Below, piece by piece: positions 1 through 11,330 of a stretch of DNA of 64,000 nucleotides. The notes under the pieces were generated by a model. That model was not told where the DNA came from. It did not search any database and saw only the letters and a list, made by a program, of their open reading frames with translations. The DNA lies in assembly GCA_022496805.1 (NCBI GenBank), contig CM040091.1, positions 9,290,336-9,354,335 of the forward strand, in the 5' to 3' direction. The first letter of the stretch is position 1, and each line of letters begins with the position of its first letter. A program made the position numbers and the translations under genes. The stretch comes from Pohlia nutans. Lineage: Eukaryota; Streptophyta; Bryopsida; Bryales; Mniaceae.

Positions 1-3000
1 CCTCATCGCTCGCAACGGCAAGCATTTCGTCCCGGAGTTTCACGAGTGCTTCCTCCAGTCTTGCGCTGTGTGGGAGAATGACATCGCCCTCGGGAAGAAG
101 GCCAACATCTCAGCCGAGGTCCAGCAATTCGCTTTCAACTTCCTCCTGCGCGCCGTTTGTCACCAAGATCCCACCGCCCCCGGTAAATCAAGCCTCGACC
201 ATAACGGCGGTCCGTATGCCAGCGATTGGGCTGCACCCCAGCTCCTCCCCATCCAAGGTATGGAACTTGCACGATTCTACCATTAACATATCATTTCATA
301 AGATCGAACGTTAACCCCTAAAGGACCAAGACTTCATGGTTTCAAAATGACAAGACAGTTTAGTTGATTGTATTGTGAAAAATGCAATTCAGATGGGTTT
401 AAGTTTTATATCATCAAAATCAGTGAAGAACGTTGTTAGTATATGTTGGTCAAACACAAATAAATTCGAACTAAAGAAAGTTCATACAAGACTTCCTCCA
501 AAATGCTAAAAAAAACATGAAGCCCAATGTTGGCTTCTTGGTCCTGCAGGGGTTAAAGTTTGTCACATGTGTGCAGGTTTTTAGATCACTATGGACTACA
601 GATGTAAACATGTGAGCCAGCGAATGAAATTTTGGAACTAGAAGGCATGTAATATACAGTTGAAAGTGCATTTTCAATACCTTTCTAATGGTGTATTATA
701 TGCCACCTAATTCCACGAATTATACTTGCCATGAGTAAATGAAGATTCTACACGTGTTTTACATAAATCTGTAGTCTAGGGTGGTTTTAAAAACTGCACA
801 TACAAACTTGTGCGATTTCTTTTACAGTGTTAGTAATGACAATGAAGATCGATGCAGGTGCAAACTTTGCTTTGAAAAAACACTAGTGGCAGATGTGTCG
901 TTTTTCATTCCCCACTTTGTGAAACAGTGAACAGTACCAGACTATTATACCTAATATATTCCTGTCTTCTTGTGACAAAAACTACTCACCAACATTGACA
1001 CAACCCTGCCTGGCGTAGTTTCATTTCTTTTTCATTTACAGTAAGTGAAAAGCGACGCATTTCCTACTACTGAAACCTTAGATTAGTAGTGCTTTTGGGT
1101 GTTGGAGTTTAACGTGCCATTGTAATTATGATCGATCGAAGGAAATTCGGGGCTCCCTCATCCAGTGGAAGAGGCGGCGTTCCGCACCGTGGTCCTGCCA
1201 TCGTTCTTGGAGCAGAGCAAATACGACGCCATCCACGACTTCATCACCACGTACGGGACGGAAGCGCTGGACATGGCGGAACAGATGGGGCTTGACCGCA
1301 AAGACGCGGCAGCCAATCTTGTCTTCTTCCTCAGCTTCAACGGCTTCGGCGGCTTCAACCTCTTCTTCCCGGAGATCACCGGCTTCATCCACCAGTTCGG
1401 CCACTTCGATCTCATGCACGAGCTTCACGACGAGGTCACAAAAGCCGTGGCGGGGGCATCGTCAAGCAATGTCACGTTGCAGGTATGTATATATGGAACT
1501 TGCATGCCATACTTAGTTTAATTGCACATCTTAGTACCATTGCAATCTTTGGAACTTAACCCCTAAAGGACCAAGGATTCATAGTTTTAAAATGACAAGT
1601 TTAAGTGATCATATTGTGAAAATTATAATTTGAATGGGATCAAATTTTATATCACTGGAATTAGTGAAGAATATTACATATGTTGAATAAATAATAAATA
1701 ATAAATAAACAAAAAAGAATCGATATAAAAGCTACTCAAAATTACTGAAAAAAACTAGAGCCACCTCGTGGCCATTTGGTCCTTTTAGGGGTTAAGTATC
1801 GACGCACTACAAGCTTCAATATCAGAGTCATTTTTTAACTGCAAATTTTCGAACTTCATATACAGTTTAAATCTTCAGGTGTGATTGCGTGCCATAGTTT
1901 GCACATATATCTTAGTACCATTGCAATCTTCGGAACTTATCGATACGCTTGAAGCTTCAAACATGATCAGAGTGATTTTTTAACTGCAAACTTTCGAACT
2001 TCATATACAGTTGAAATCTTCAAATCTTTGTCCCTGTATCATATTGCAGTTGATACTGACAATGACGATTCAGGTGAAGCTTTGTTTAGAAATCAACAAA
2101 ACCAAAAGAGGATGACAGTTAGGTTTTAAGCGTTATATACGAAGTGTAATTAGCGTGCCGTTGCAACGCACAGGCGTTACAGAACATGCCGTTACTGAAA
2201 TCGGTGGTATACGAAGGGTTCCGGTACAAGCCGCCGGTGCCGCACCAGTACGGGAAAGCCAAGTGCGACTTCGTGATCGAGAGCCATGAGAATGCTTTCG
2301 AGGTGAAGAAGGGCGAGATGCTGTATGGATTCCAGCCCATCGCCATGCACGATGCCAAGGTAACTATGTTGAAGAAGCAAATGCACTCTCTGTGAGTCAA
2401 AGTCACGTCATAAGAGTAGCCACCGTGATTCCTGTATCTGTATCTTGAAAGGGATGAAACTGTCCTTGATTTTCAGATACAGTAGTCGGGGCTGCATTGT
2501 TCAATCCCATAAATGAGAAACTGGAAACCGCATGCATGTAGACAGCCGGCAACTAATCTCTTGACCTTTCGAAAATGATCCCCAAAATCAACGCAGGTGC
2601 ATCCCGCAGAGGTGAAAATCAGGAGCAAGAAGTGAAAAATTGTAGTAAGAAGGATAAAAAATTTGAATCGTGAAAAACCAACCAAATTTGCTAGATTTGA
2701 GGGCCATTAAAAAATTTACCATTACAGCATACTGGTGCAAAGGTTTCTCCTGGAAACGAATGACCTTCATCCTTTTCCAGATACAAGAACCACACCCTGG
2801 GGACGCTCTAAGGGTTGACGTCATACATGCATGATGTGTTAGCTTAGTGAGTCATCTACTTGCTAATTATCACATACAATTAGGAAGCATGCATGATCGA
2901 TAAGTGAGTCATCTACTTACTAATCACAGGAAGCGTGACCAGTAGGAGTTACTAAATAAGTTGAATCCTTATAGTTCTCACCCTCCGTAGAAAAACTAAA

Positions 3001-3513
3001 CTAGACTAGCTAAAAATAGAATTTGGGGTGGCTTTCCTAGATTGCTCAGAAATCGAGTTTTGATGTTTTACTGCATTTGATGATATAGGGTCCAGAATGA
3101 CTGTTTTTTTAACTAGTTTACTTTTTCCACAAAGGGAGAGTTTACAGTAAGAGGTCCATGATTAGGCTGATGATGAACATGCATTTAATGAGCCTAATGG
3201 ATGATATGATTACCATCATTGCGTGCATGTGATGTTTCAAAACAAGGTGTTCGAGAGGCCGGACGAGTTTCTGCCGCGCCGCTTCATGGGTCCCGAGGGG
3301 GAGAAGCTGCTGCAATACGTGTTCTGGTCGAATGGGCCAGAGACCGTCACGCCCACCGTGCACAACAAGCAGTGCCCCGGCAAGGACTTGGTGGTCACCA
3401 TGTCGCAAGTGTACGTGGCGGAGTTGTTCTTGCGCTACAAGGACTTCACCATTGACATTGAAGGCACCGGACTCTCTGCCAAGCTCTTCTTCCACTCCCT
3501 CACCAAGGCTTAA
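1..3513 (+). CDS. CYP74: CYP74-family cytochrome P450 (allene oxide synthase / hydroperoxide lyase type), 3' four exons
   Basis: CYP74 enzymes rearrange fatty-acid hydroperoxides without O2 or NADPH, leading to jasmonates (AOS) or short aldehydes (HPL), usually in plastids. The gene enters from the left edge, so its N-terminus is missing. Exons read as 1-257, 1142-1482, 2174-2359 and 3247-3513; all junctions are GT..AG and the phases agree. Exon 2 holds the CYP74-type I-helix motif FNGFGG. Exon 3 holds the PPVPxQY segment. Exon 4 holds WSNGPET and the heme-ligand loop NKQCPGKD, whose Cys binds heme, and ends in SLTKA followed by a stop. An AATAAA lies near 3573. All key motifs are present and no frame is broken, so it is probably functional. 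The visible part does not separate AOS from HPL. Angiosperm AOS genes are often intronless; this one has at least three introns. Confidence 0.93.
315..552. mobile_element. TTAA-flanked MITE (238 bp) in CYP74 intron 1
   Basis: The ends are inverted repeats (left CCCCTAAAGGACCAAG, right reads CCCCTGCAGGACCAAG on the other strand). Both sides carry TTAA (311-314 and 553-556). There is no coding capacity. It belongs to the same family as 1560-1791. The CCCC end with a TTAA target is the piggyBac-type signature. Confidence 0.8.
1524..2020 (+). repeat. Tandem duplication inside CYP74 intron 2
   Basis: The stretch from CATCTTAGTACCATTGCAAT through TTCATATACAGTT appears twice, at about 1527-1876 (split by the MITE) and about 1908-2020. 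Copies differ by scattered substitutions and small indels. It has no coding role. Confidence 0.7.
1560..1791. mobile_element. TTAA-flanked MITE (232 bp) in CYP74 intron 2
   Basis: It starts CCCCTAAAGGACCAAG and ends with the inverted form, with TTAA at 1556-1559 and 1792-1795. The inside resembles the copy at 315-552, including the stretch near the left end about a shared ATAGTTTTAAAATGACAAG. It interrupts one unit of an intron duplication whose other unit lacks the insert. Confidence 0.82.
2978..3136. mobile_element. Small MITE of the CTCACCCTCC family in CYP74 intron 3
   Basis: The left end reads CTCACCCTCCGTAGAAAAAC and the right end is its approximate inverse (TTTTTCCACAAAGGGAGAG). The middle shares long matches with 15516-15676 and 33460-33624. 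Target duplication is unclear. It is non-coding. Confidence 0.6.
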
Positions 3514-3947
3514 TTAAATTCCGTCTCCAGGAGTCCTGATTTCTATTTCTACTTGCATGGCCATTTCATGATAATAAATACTATAGTCGATCTCTAGGTA
3601 CCCTAGTTTTGATGTCCATCAGTGGCCTGGTATATAAAGAATCCTTGATAGGATTATGTCAAACTCTGTTTGTATATATTAATTTTGCAGAATGTGAACT
3701 TTCAGTATTTTGGGATCATAATGGTATACAGAACAAGATGGTGTGTTCAGATGGTGAATGATGACATGTAGGGTTTAACAACCGTCTATTACTGTGCAGG
3801 CCCTATTTGATATACTAGGAAAAAAGGTGTTCAAAAATCTGTAAAACTTCTGCTTTTATTTTGCATAGTGTTACTTAAATTACAAGTGCACGTAATCTAA
3901 AATTGCCTCTATTTTAGAAGGTGTTGAATCACTTCTTCCACTCCATA

Positions 3948-4300
3948 ACATTCAGTAGCCTTTCTAACTGCTACCTCCCTCCAACAGAATGATGTGGAAT
4001 ATCCCACATCATTTCATCCTCCCAATGAAATGATGTGGGATATTCCACATCAAATTAGTGGCTATGGGGGCACGTGGCATTAAGCAAGAGCAATCAACCA
4101 TGGTGAATAGTAATCAAAAGCACTCACTCAATCACAATTCAATAGTATTTTGCAATTGTTTATTTGATTCATTCACAATTCAACAATGTTTTGTAATTGT
4201 TTACTTGATTCAATAGTTCATTCAATCACAAATCACTGATCACTCCATATATAAAGGTGGATGAAACTAAAAGGCACCCTCTTGGAAGGCTACTGAATGT
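3948..4300. mobile_element. TA-flanked MITE with terminal ACATTCAGTAGCC (353 bp)
   Basis: The ends are ACATTCAGTAGCC and its inverse GGCTACTGAATGT, with TA on both sides (3946-3947, 4301-4302). It contains a perfect 28-bp hairpin at 3990-4052 and short direct repeats around ACAATTCAATAGT. Related ends occur at 8828 and 60383-60551, and a related interior near 46350-46460. Confidence 0.7.
3990..4052. repeat. Perfect 28-bp inverted repeat with 7-nt loop
   Basis: Arm 1 is 3990-4017, the loop is CCTCCCA and arm 2 is 4025-4052. The arms pair without a mismatch. Each arm itself contains the near-palindrome GATGTGGAATATCCCACATC. If transcribed it would fold into a strong hairpin of a size that DICER-LIKE enzymes accept. 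Confidence 0.85.
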
Positions 4301-4663
4301 TATGTCCCTCACTAAGGCTTGAATTCCATCAACCGTTTGAGTCCTGATTTCTAATTCTACTTGCATGGCCGTTTCATGAAAATGAATATTATAGTCTCTA
4401 GGTGCCACAGTTTTGATGTGCATTACCCCAGGGAGAGCTCAGTGGCCAGGCCTTGTGTTCAGATGGTGATGATATCTAGGGTTTACAACCGTCTATTACC
4501 ATGCCCCTATTTTATGTTAGGAAAAAGAGTTTTTTTCAAAAACAAAAATTCACCACAATCTCGAAAATTCATAAAAATTCTGCTTTTATTTAGCAAAGTG
4601 TTACTTTTGCAAGTGCAAGTAACCTGAAAGTGCCTCCAGATTTTAGGTGCCTCCAGATTTTAG

Positions 4664-4740
4664 ATAGATAAATAGAAACTCCGGCCCTTTTAAATAGATT
4701 TTCAAGGCCGGCGTGAATAAAGTGTCTGTTAATAAGTTCA
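4664..4740 (-). mobile_element. 3'-end fragment of the LINE/SINE tail family
   Basis: On the - strand this reads the family's final segment: ACACTTTATTCACGCCGG, the terminal hairpin (4681-4711), then GTTTCTATTTATCTATC. Only about 75 bp is present, as in a strongly 5'-truncated retrotransposed copy. Confidence 0.65.
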
Positions 4741-4908
4741 CGTTTTACAAGGTAACAGGCCATTTGTTTGTTTGGTCCAATTCACTCTTCCAATATCTGC
4801 CTAATTAAGGGAATTAACCTCCCACTAGCCGGATATCAAAATATTTGAGCATATTCACAATTCTTGCACTTGGAGCCAGGTTGTGCATTGCCAAAAGATA
4901 AGGGATAA

Positions 4909-5221
4909 GAGCATGGCCACCCATGGCTTCAGAGTGTCTCTCACACTCCAGAAGTAAATGAAAAGTTTCAAGGGCCCTTTCAAAATACCACTTGACTCTG
5001 GATTCTAGTGTGGTAGAAATTGGGCCTTCAAATCACTATTTAGTTGACTATTTGATGATTATTCCTCCCATTCTACTTGTGATTGGTCCATTGACTATTT
5101 GATGCGCACTTTTGATACGTGAAGGACGTGCAAGGGTGGGGGAGTGTGAGTGCAAGGGCCCTTCAAATATAGATGAATAATTTGAGAGGGTTTGTCCTAG
5201 CGTGCATGGGTGGGAATGCTC
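4909..5221. mobile_element. PIF/Harbinger-like MITE, GAGCATGGCCACCCATG ends (313 bp)
   Basis: The left end is GAGCATGGCCACCCATG; the right end is the inverse of GAGCATTCCCACCCATG. A 3-bp TAA duplication flanks it (4906-4908, 5222-5224), the PIF/Harbinger hallmark. Further copies are at 7375-7884 and 61333-61644. Confidence 0.8.
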
Positions 5222-5233
5222 TAACTATGAACC

Positions 5234-5297
5234 TAGGAATTCAAATTTGTTTACATCCAGGAATTCAAATTTGTTTACATCCAGGAATTCAAATTCA
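5234..5297 (+). repeat. 24-bp tandem repeat, about 2.6 units
   Basis: The unit AGGAATTCAAATTTGTTTAC plus ATCC is repeated in tandem; the third copy is partial. The stretch 5222-5755 around it holds no gene that I can see. Confidence 0.75.
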
Positions 5298-5755
5298 ATG
5301 ATGCCGAGATTCAAGTGCACTCAGATGTAGGAATTTGGGGTGAAATACAGGAATGGATTCTTGAGAATCAAAAAGGCTAGGATCTCGATCCTGGAGCGTC
5401 TTCTATTTCCAAGCATAGACCTGGCCCTGTGGTATATTTTGATAATGATCCCAAACCATGCGCTAACGTTTACAACATTGGAGCACCACATCACAGAGGT
5501 TTCAAGCCAAGCTCCCATGTCTCAGAAGTTCAAGCATTCGCTACAATTTTTCAAAGTTAAAGTACTGAAAACTATTTTCAAAGAGAGTGTCAAAAACAGC
5601 ACCTATTTTGGCAGTCTATTTTAGTTGTCTTATGTTGCAGCAACACTTACGGCCCATTCACACCAGTCACCCTACGCAAGTGTGGTAGAGAATTTGCATT
5701 CGTCAAGTAATTTTTTGGTAACTACAATGTGCTCCTGTAAAATTTATTTTTTTAA

Positions 5756-6557
5756 CCCTTTAGTGCCCAGGGTGGTTCTGCAGAAACCACAGTTTTTTGG
5801 GTGATGTTTCTTTAAAGCTCTATTTGATGAAATCAAGAATACTATTAATAGTATCCAACTGTATGAATGGAAGCGTAGCTTAATGAAACAAGTATCAATT
5901 AAATCTTGGTAAGATCGGACCGTTGGACTGGAAGATTATAGTATGTCTTTGAACCGTATAATGCACACTCAAAAATGAGATTTTGGGGGGGTGGTGTGAC
6001 TTCAAGGTTAAATAGAATTCGGGTTAAATTTTCAAAAATAAAAGTGAAGAGGTTCAGCAATGGCCTGTGTCAACACCTCTTCAATGCAATCTTTCATGTC
6101 AAGAACGGACTCATACATAATTATTGTGAATTTTATAAGTGAGAGTGACTTATCCATGTATGATTTAGGACACAATTTATACGTTAAAATAAGAAAGGAG
6201 TTGGTACATTGATCAAGATCGGAATATACACACTAATGGAACATGATTAGGAGAACACAATCCCGAAAAAAATACAACAAAACAAACTTCCAAACACAAG
6301 AAATACCACATAGTACATGTGTTGTATTTGTAAGTATTTTCTGTATTTTGAGTTATTTGCAGTATTTTGGTGTTTTGTACATAGGTATTTAGATAGCTAA
6401 GAAAGTCGGATTTCAAATTTTCTTTTTACGCCATTTGCAAAATCAAAAGTTGCACATCTGAACTTCAAACATCGGATTGAGATGGTTCACAAATTTTCGA
6501 GCATTTCATTTTCGAGCGATCCAGTGACCACTTAGTGGTCACCTGGGCACTAAAGGG
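5756..6557. mobile_element. TTAA-flanked non-autonomous element, 802 bp
   Basis: The ends are CCCTTTAGTGCCCAGG and its inverse, with TTAA at 5752-5755 and 6558-6561. The interior has no convincing reading frame. Relatives of the interior (segments around ACATGTACTATG and AATGTACCAA) lie at about 15900-16640 and inside both arms of the large inverted repeat (22505-22910 and its mirror), so this is a family with several copies. Confidence 0.75.
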
Positions 6558-6561
6558 TTAA

Positions 6562-7374
6562 CATGACACATGCAAGAAGGTGCTCCAATGCATATTGGGT
6601 GCCACAAGAAATTTGCGCTCCACCACGCACATGCATTGACCAAAAGCAGGAAGAGATAAGACTCTGACACCGCAAGAAATTGTATATTATTTTTGAAATT
6701 TACCTTGCAACATTCCAGGAACGCAACGCAAGTGTTGGATCTTCTTGGTGTGAATAGGCCATCATAAATGGATGATGAATTTGAAACTATGCAGACAATA
6801 TGTCTCTTCAAATATTCTCTAGTGAAATAAGGACAAAAAAGGGGTTACTGTTATAAAAAAGAAACGTTGGTTGTAAGCAAATCAAATCATTGGAATCCCT
6901 TGCTTTGAGAATACATATGTTTGGAGTAAGGACATCCTACAGATTGAATAGAATTGTGTAGAGTTTGAAAATGGATAGTGAGACACGTTCTCAGTTTTGA
7001 CGTTCAGTCTGTTCTATCTAAAGACTACATTATGTACTGCTCTTGAAGGTAATGCAACCCATCCTGATAAAAGCCCCACCGACCATGCAATCATGGCCAT
7101 ACTGACTGAAGCCATGCATGCAGCTGTAGAAAATGCACCCTTCAAGTAAACAACTAAAGCAGGGAAAATTTGTTTACGTTGTTTTAAGTACAATTTTTCA
7201 ACACTAAAGTACATTGAACACTGTGCTGTGTGGTCCAACAATAAGTTGCCGTACGTGCAGGCTTACTGTGGTGAAATTTGTGGTATAGGTGAAAATTAAG
7301 AACTACCGTAAATAAGTATGCTTCTGTGCTGTTTTGTCCACTCCTGCAAGTCACATTACGAACAGAATCACTAA
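6562..7374. other. Intergenic, no feature recognised
   Basis: AT-rich DNA with only short chance frames. I see no gene, no clear terminal repeats and no RNA gene. Confidence 0.5.
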
Positions 7375-7884
7375 GAGCATGGCCACCCATGCCCTCCTAG
7401 AGTCTCTCACACTCAAGAACTAGAGGAAAAGTGCCAAAGGTCCACTACAAGCAGAGGCGTCGTTTCTCACTCTGGAGGATCCTGTTCATTATCGCTTTTC
7501 ACTATTCATTATTGCTTTTCACTGTTCATTATCGTTTTTCACTCTACACACTTGTCCTACTTGACAAATCGTACTCACCAAATCCAACCAAAAAATTGGT
7601 GAGTGCGAAGTGGCGCCATTTGACTCACATAAGGAGTGAAAAGCGACGCCTTCTCCTTCAGAAATGTCTCTTAACTCTCAATCCTAATGTGCTAAGAAAT
7701 GGCACTCCAAATCACTATTTAGTTGATTATATCCCCACATTCTACTTGTATGATTGACTATTTGATGTGCACTTTTGATATGTGAGGGGTATGCAAGGGT
7801 AAGGGAGTGTAAGTGCAAGGGCTCTTCAAATGTAGATGAATAATTTCAGTGAGTCACCTCTAGCATACAAGAGTGTGAATGCTC
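7375..7884. mobile_element. PIF/Harbinger-like MITE, long variant (510 bp)
   Basis: It has the same ends as 4909-5221, with TAA on both sides (7372-7374, 7885-7887). It is longer because of inner repeats of a TTCATTATCGCTTTTCACT-like unit near 7485-7545. Confidence 0.75.
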
Positions 7885-7887
7885 TAA

Positions 7888-9194
7888 AGTGGAGGCACCA
7901 ATACCTCTCAGTTTGCTAACACCAAGGTTTTCAATGATAAAAAATTGCAACACATAAAACTTTGGGTTTAATAACCAAGCCCAATTTTTAATTAATTTTT
8001 TCACGATGTATGATTTTGTTTTGAACTTTCAAACTTAATCTACATAGACCACTATTGATGTTAGTAGGGGAATCAATACTCATCTTTCATTTTTAGTCCA
8101 ATCAGTTTGCTAACTTGGCATTCATAATTGATCACCAAACTGCTACAACTAATAATTGTGATAATTTGATTGAGAACTCACAAAGTTGAAACAGGTGCTT
8201 GCATAGGTGACTGGAATTGGTCCCTAACAAGTTCTGGTGCTTCTACCTGAGGTAACCAAATATCCATGTTTCATTTCTACAACTCTCAGAATTCCCACTC
8301 AACTTTATCCCCTAGATACCTGTGCCTATGACCATGGAATCATGCTTTCTATGTCACACTCAGATTCAGAGGTGAACATTAAGGGGGCTGAAGAATGTTA
8401 GGAGGGAAAGTGCACTCCATCTGATTTATCTCATCCATGTAAGCAAGACATCGAGTACAAAACAAGTAGAAATGGAGGTTTTTCCACCAGTGGTTGTCTA
8501 CACAGAAAGCCAACACAAGAAATCAGAAAAATCCACAACTATTTATGCTCCTGAAATTTATCTTTAAAAATTATTTAAAATAAAATTAAAGAAACATTAT
8601 TCATTTATTAAAAAGCCTGAAATCTATCACGTAACTAGATTCCAGCGTAAAGCTTTTATTTTTATTTTTTTACTCACATCCTAAATATTACCAAAGTGCA
8701 ATTTAAACCCTAAAACACCTAACAGCCCAAATTGGGCCTCATACATTTTTAGCAGTTTTGAATAGGTCATATGAAAACCTTTTTTTAAATGTTTAATTTA
8801 TTAACTAACACGTGCAACGTTATCATAACATTCAGTAGCATGCAATGACTTTACCTACCCCCCTTGGTAGTTACTCCCCCTTATGTTATGTAACCACATG
8901 TGTACAATGAGTATTTTTATAAGGGCTATTTACCTCCTTCTTTGGATTTTAGGGCATCTTTTAACCCTTAATGCATACAACCCTCTCGAAGAATGGGCAG
9001 TTTTACAAAGGTGCATTATAAAATGCAATTAAGAGGGATATTTTGAACTTGATGTATGAATAAAAGTTGTACAGTGCTTGGCCATAAATTACCATCACTT
9101 CCTTTTAAATGAAAAATGGACATGGAAACTAACAAAATTAAATTCTTTGAGTGAGATTTGGACAAGTTAGAGAACACAAGATACGCTACACATA
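7888..9194. other. Intergenic repeat remnants
   Basis: No gene is seen. A degenerate ACATTCAGTAGC end lies near 8828. A TTAA-CCCTTAATGCATAC element end lies at 8961-8964, followed by sequence of the common TTAA family (TGCATTATAAAATGCAA, then TTTTGAACTTGATGTATGAA). That copy appears to be interrupted by the Tc1-type element. Confidence 0.5.
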
Positions 9195-10860
9195 CAGTGG
9201 TTAGCAGAAGTGTTCGGACAGGACGCTTCCACTTCCAATATGAGCTAGTTTTCCTACATAACTCACATTCAAGTTGTAAAAATTTAAACATACAATCACA
9301 TAGTTACAACAAACATGTAACATAACATTCATAATCAAAAATGTCAATCAAGAAATCAATCAAAAATAAAACACATGATGTGGGTGTCCAATTCTTTATG
9401 CAAAAAGTGAAGTGGTTATCTATTTACATGGGAAACAAAGCCATGAGCTACAAAATCAAGCTAAAAACTTGAATGTAGAATCATGATGACTACCTAAAAA
9501 CTTGAATGTACAATCATAATGACTACCATCGTGTATAGCCACCTTTTGCTTGATAAACATCTGCAGCTCTCTCAGGCATAGACATGATCAATTTCCTCAC
9601 GGTATCAATCTCAATGCTATACCAAATTTCTTGCAATTTCTCCCACAAATCCTTCTTGTTAGTGGGTTTCTTCTCCGACATTCTCATACGACAATCTACT
9701 TCATTCCAAAGGTGTTCTATAGGATTCAAGTCAGGAGATTGAGCCGGATGCCAAATTAGTTGAAACTTCTGTGCTAACAACCAATCTGTAACATACTTAG
9801 AAGTATGTTTGGGATCGTTGTCGTGCTGAAAAATAACATTCTCCTCTCCTAAATCATGCATGTGTATAGTATTCATGAGCTCCATCTCCAAAATTTCCCG
9901 ATACACAAACATATCCATGTTCCCTTCTATAAGACGAAGGTTGCCAACTCCCTGCCAAGTCATACATCCCCAAACCATAATGTTTCCACCCCCAAATTTG
10001 ATAGTAGGTTGCACATGCTGATCTAAAAGATGCTCTCCTCTCTTCCTCCAACAATACTGCCTCCCATCTGAGCCAAACAAATTGAATTTTGACTCATCTG
10101 AAAAAATCACATAACTCCAATCCATCCAACTTGCATGCCTACACTTCTTTGCCCATGCATATCGACGTGCTTTGTGCTTTTTTGACAAGAATGGCTTCTT
10201 AGTTTTCACCTGGCTCTCAATCCCTGCCTCCGAAGACATCTTCTAACTGTATCATCGCTTAAATCCAATCCTTGAGATCGCATTTCTCTACCCACTGCTG
10301 CAACTGTACCATTAGATGGTGCATTCAACAACCTTACAACCTCACGATCACCACGTTCATCAAGAATTCGAGGTCTCCCTTGTGAAGGAGCATCTCTCAA
10401 GTGACCTCTCATTGTAAACCTCCGCACAATAGCATGGCAAGTGCTTCGAGAGATGCCTAAAACCGTTGAAATTTCAGAGTACGAATTCCCTCTCTCATGC
10501 ATCTGAAGAACTAACTCACGTTCAGCAAGAGACCTTCTAGGAGCCATAGCTAATCAAGAGCAATCTTACTCAATCACAATGAATCATGAAATGCAAGAGG
10601 TCTCCATAAATACATGTTCATTCTCAAGATTTTTTAGATGCACAACTTGTGTGCATAATGAATTGGACACCCATGATTGACACATCATGAACTGCTGCCC
10701 TTGCAAGTGGCTCAATGTCAATGATGGTACTCTTTCTAGTTTACAAATGGCTCTTTAGTTATAATTAGCTGAAAAAATCAGCACCTACCTACCAAACTTG
10801 ACAAGTGTTACTACTAAACTGAGATTGTCATTACTGTCCAAACACTTTTGCTAACCACTG
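9195..10860 (-). mobile_element. Complete Tc1-type transposon, 1666 bp
   Basis: The terminal inverted repeats are 27 bp with two mismatches (left starts CAGTGGTTAGCAGAAGTGTT; right inverse starts CAGTGGTTAGCAAAAGTGTT). The TA target is duplicated at 9193-9194 and 10861-10862. The CAGT terminus is typical of Tc1 elements. Inside is one transposase gene on the - strand split by a single frameshift. The good ends and nearly intact gene imply recent insertion. Confidence 0.93.
9523..10547 (-). pseudogene. Tc1-type DD34E transposase, one frameshift
   Basis: A cut-and-paste transposase that binds the element's inverted repeats and moves it into TA sites. The N-terminal frame (10547-10206) starts MAPRRSLAERELVLQMHERG and holds two helix-turn-helix halves joined by GRPR, the usual paired-like binding domain. 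The C-terminal frame (10239-9523) holds the catalytic triad: D in IFSDESKFN, D in FQHDNDPKH, and E in NPIEHLWNE, with exactly 34 residues between the second D and the E (DD34E). The two frames overlap and match the family only if one base is gained or lost near 10210-10240. No other stop was found, and the joint length (about 340 residues) is normal for Tc1. The family is mainly known from animals and fungi; plant mariner-like elements usually carry DD39D. Confidence 0.93.
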
Positions 10861-10862
10861 TA

Positions 10863-11330
10863 CATATGAGTTTTGACAAAGAAATGTTTCCTTTTGAACA
10901 ATTTCTACTTGAAATTTAAACCCGATTTTGACCTATTTAATTCAAACATACAGTATGTAGCAACATATTTTGTTCCTTAAAGGATATAATAATCATTATA
11001 GAAGTAATAGGGATCCTTTTTAGAATCATGTGAAACTGAATAGAACATGCATTTTGAAGCATTATGGACTAAGATATCAAATTTTGAAGTTTCAAATCCA
11101 ATGTTGCTCAATTTTAATCCTTTTTTTTGTTTATTTCATATCTCTTACAAAAATCTCAAATGTTCAAATTTCTTATCATAATATTAAAAAAGACTCAATT
11201 TTCTCACCAACACACTTTACGATTTTCAAATTCAGATAATTTTACCACCTGTAGTGTCATTTCAAAATTTTGAATTATTTTGTATTTCAGCTTCTATAAG
11301 AGACAATGACAAAAAAATTTGACTAGTGAG
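10863..11330. other. Intergenic, AT-rich
   Basis: No gene is seen. It may be the continuation of the TTAA-family copy split by the Tc1-type element, but I could not identify its right end. Confidence 0.4.

Noticed and set aside
1126..1428. 100-codon acidic frame opposite CYP74 exon 2
   Set aside because: A shadow of the P450 exon on the other strand.
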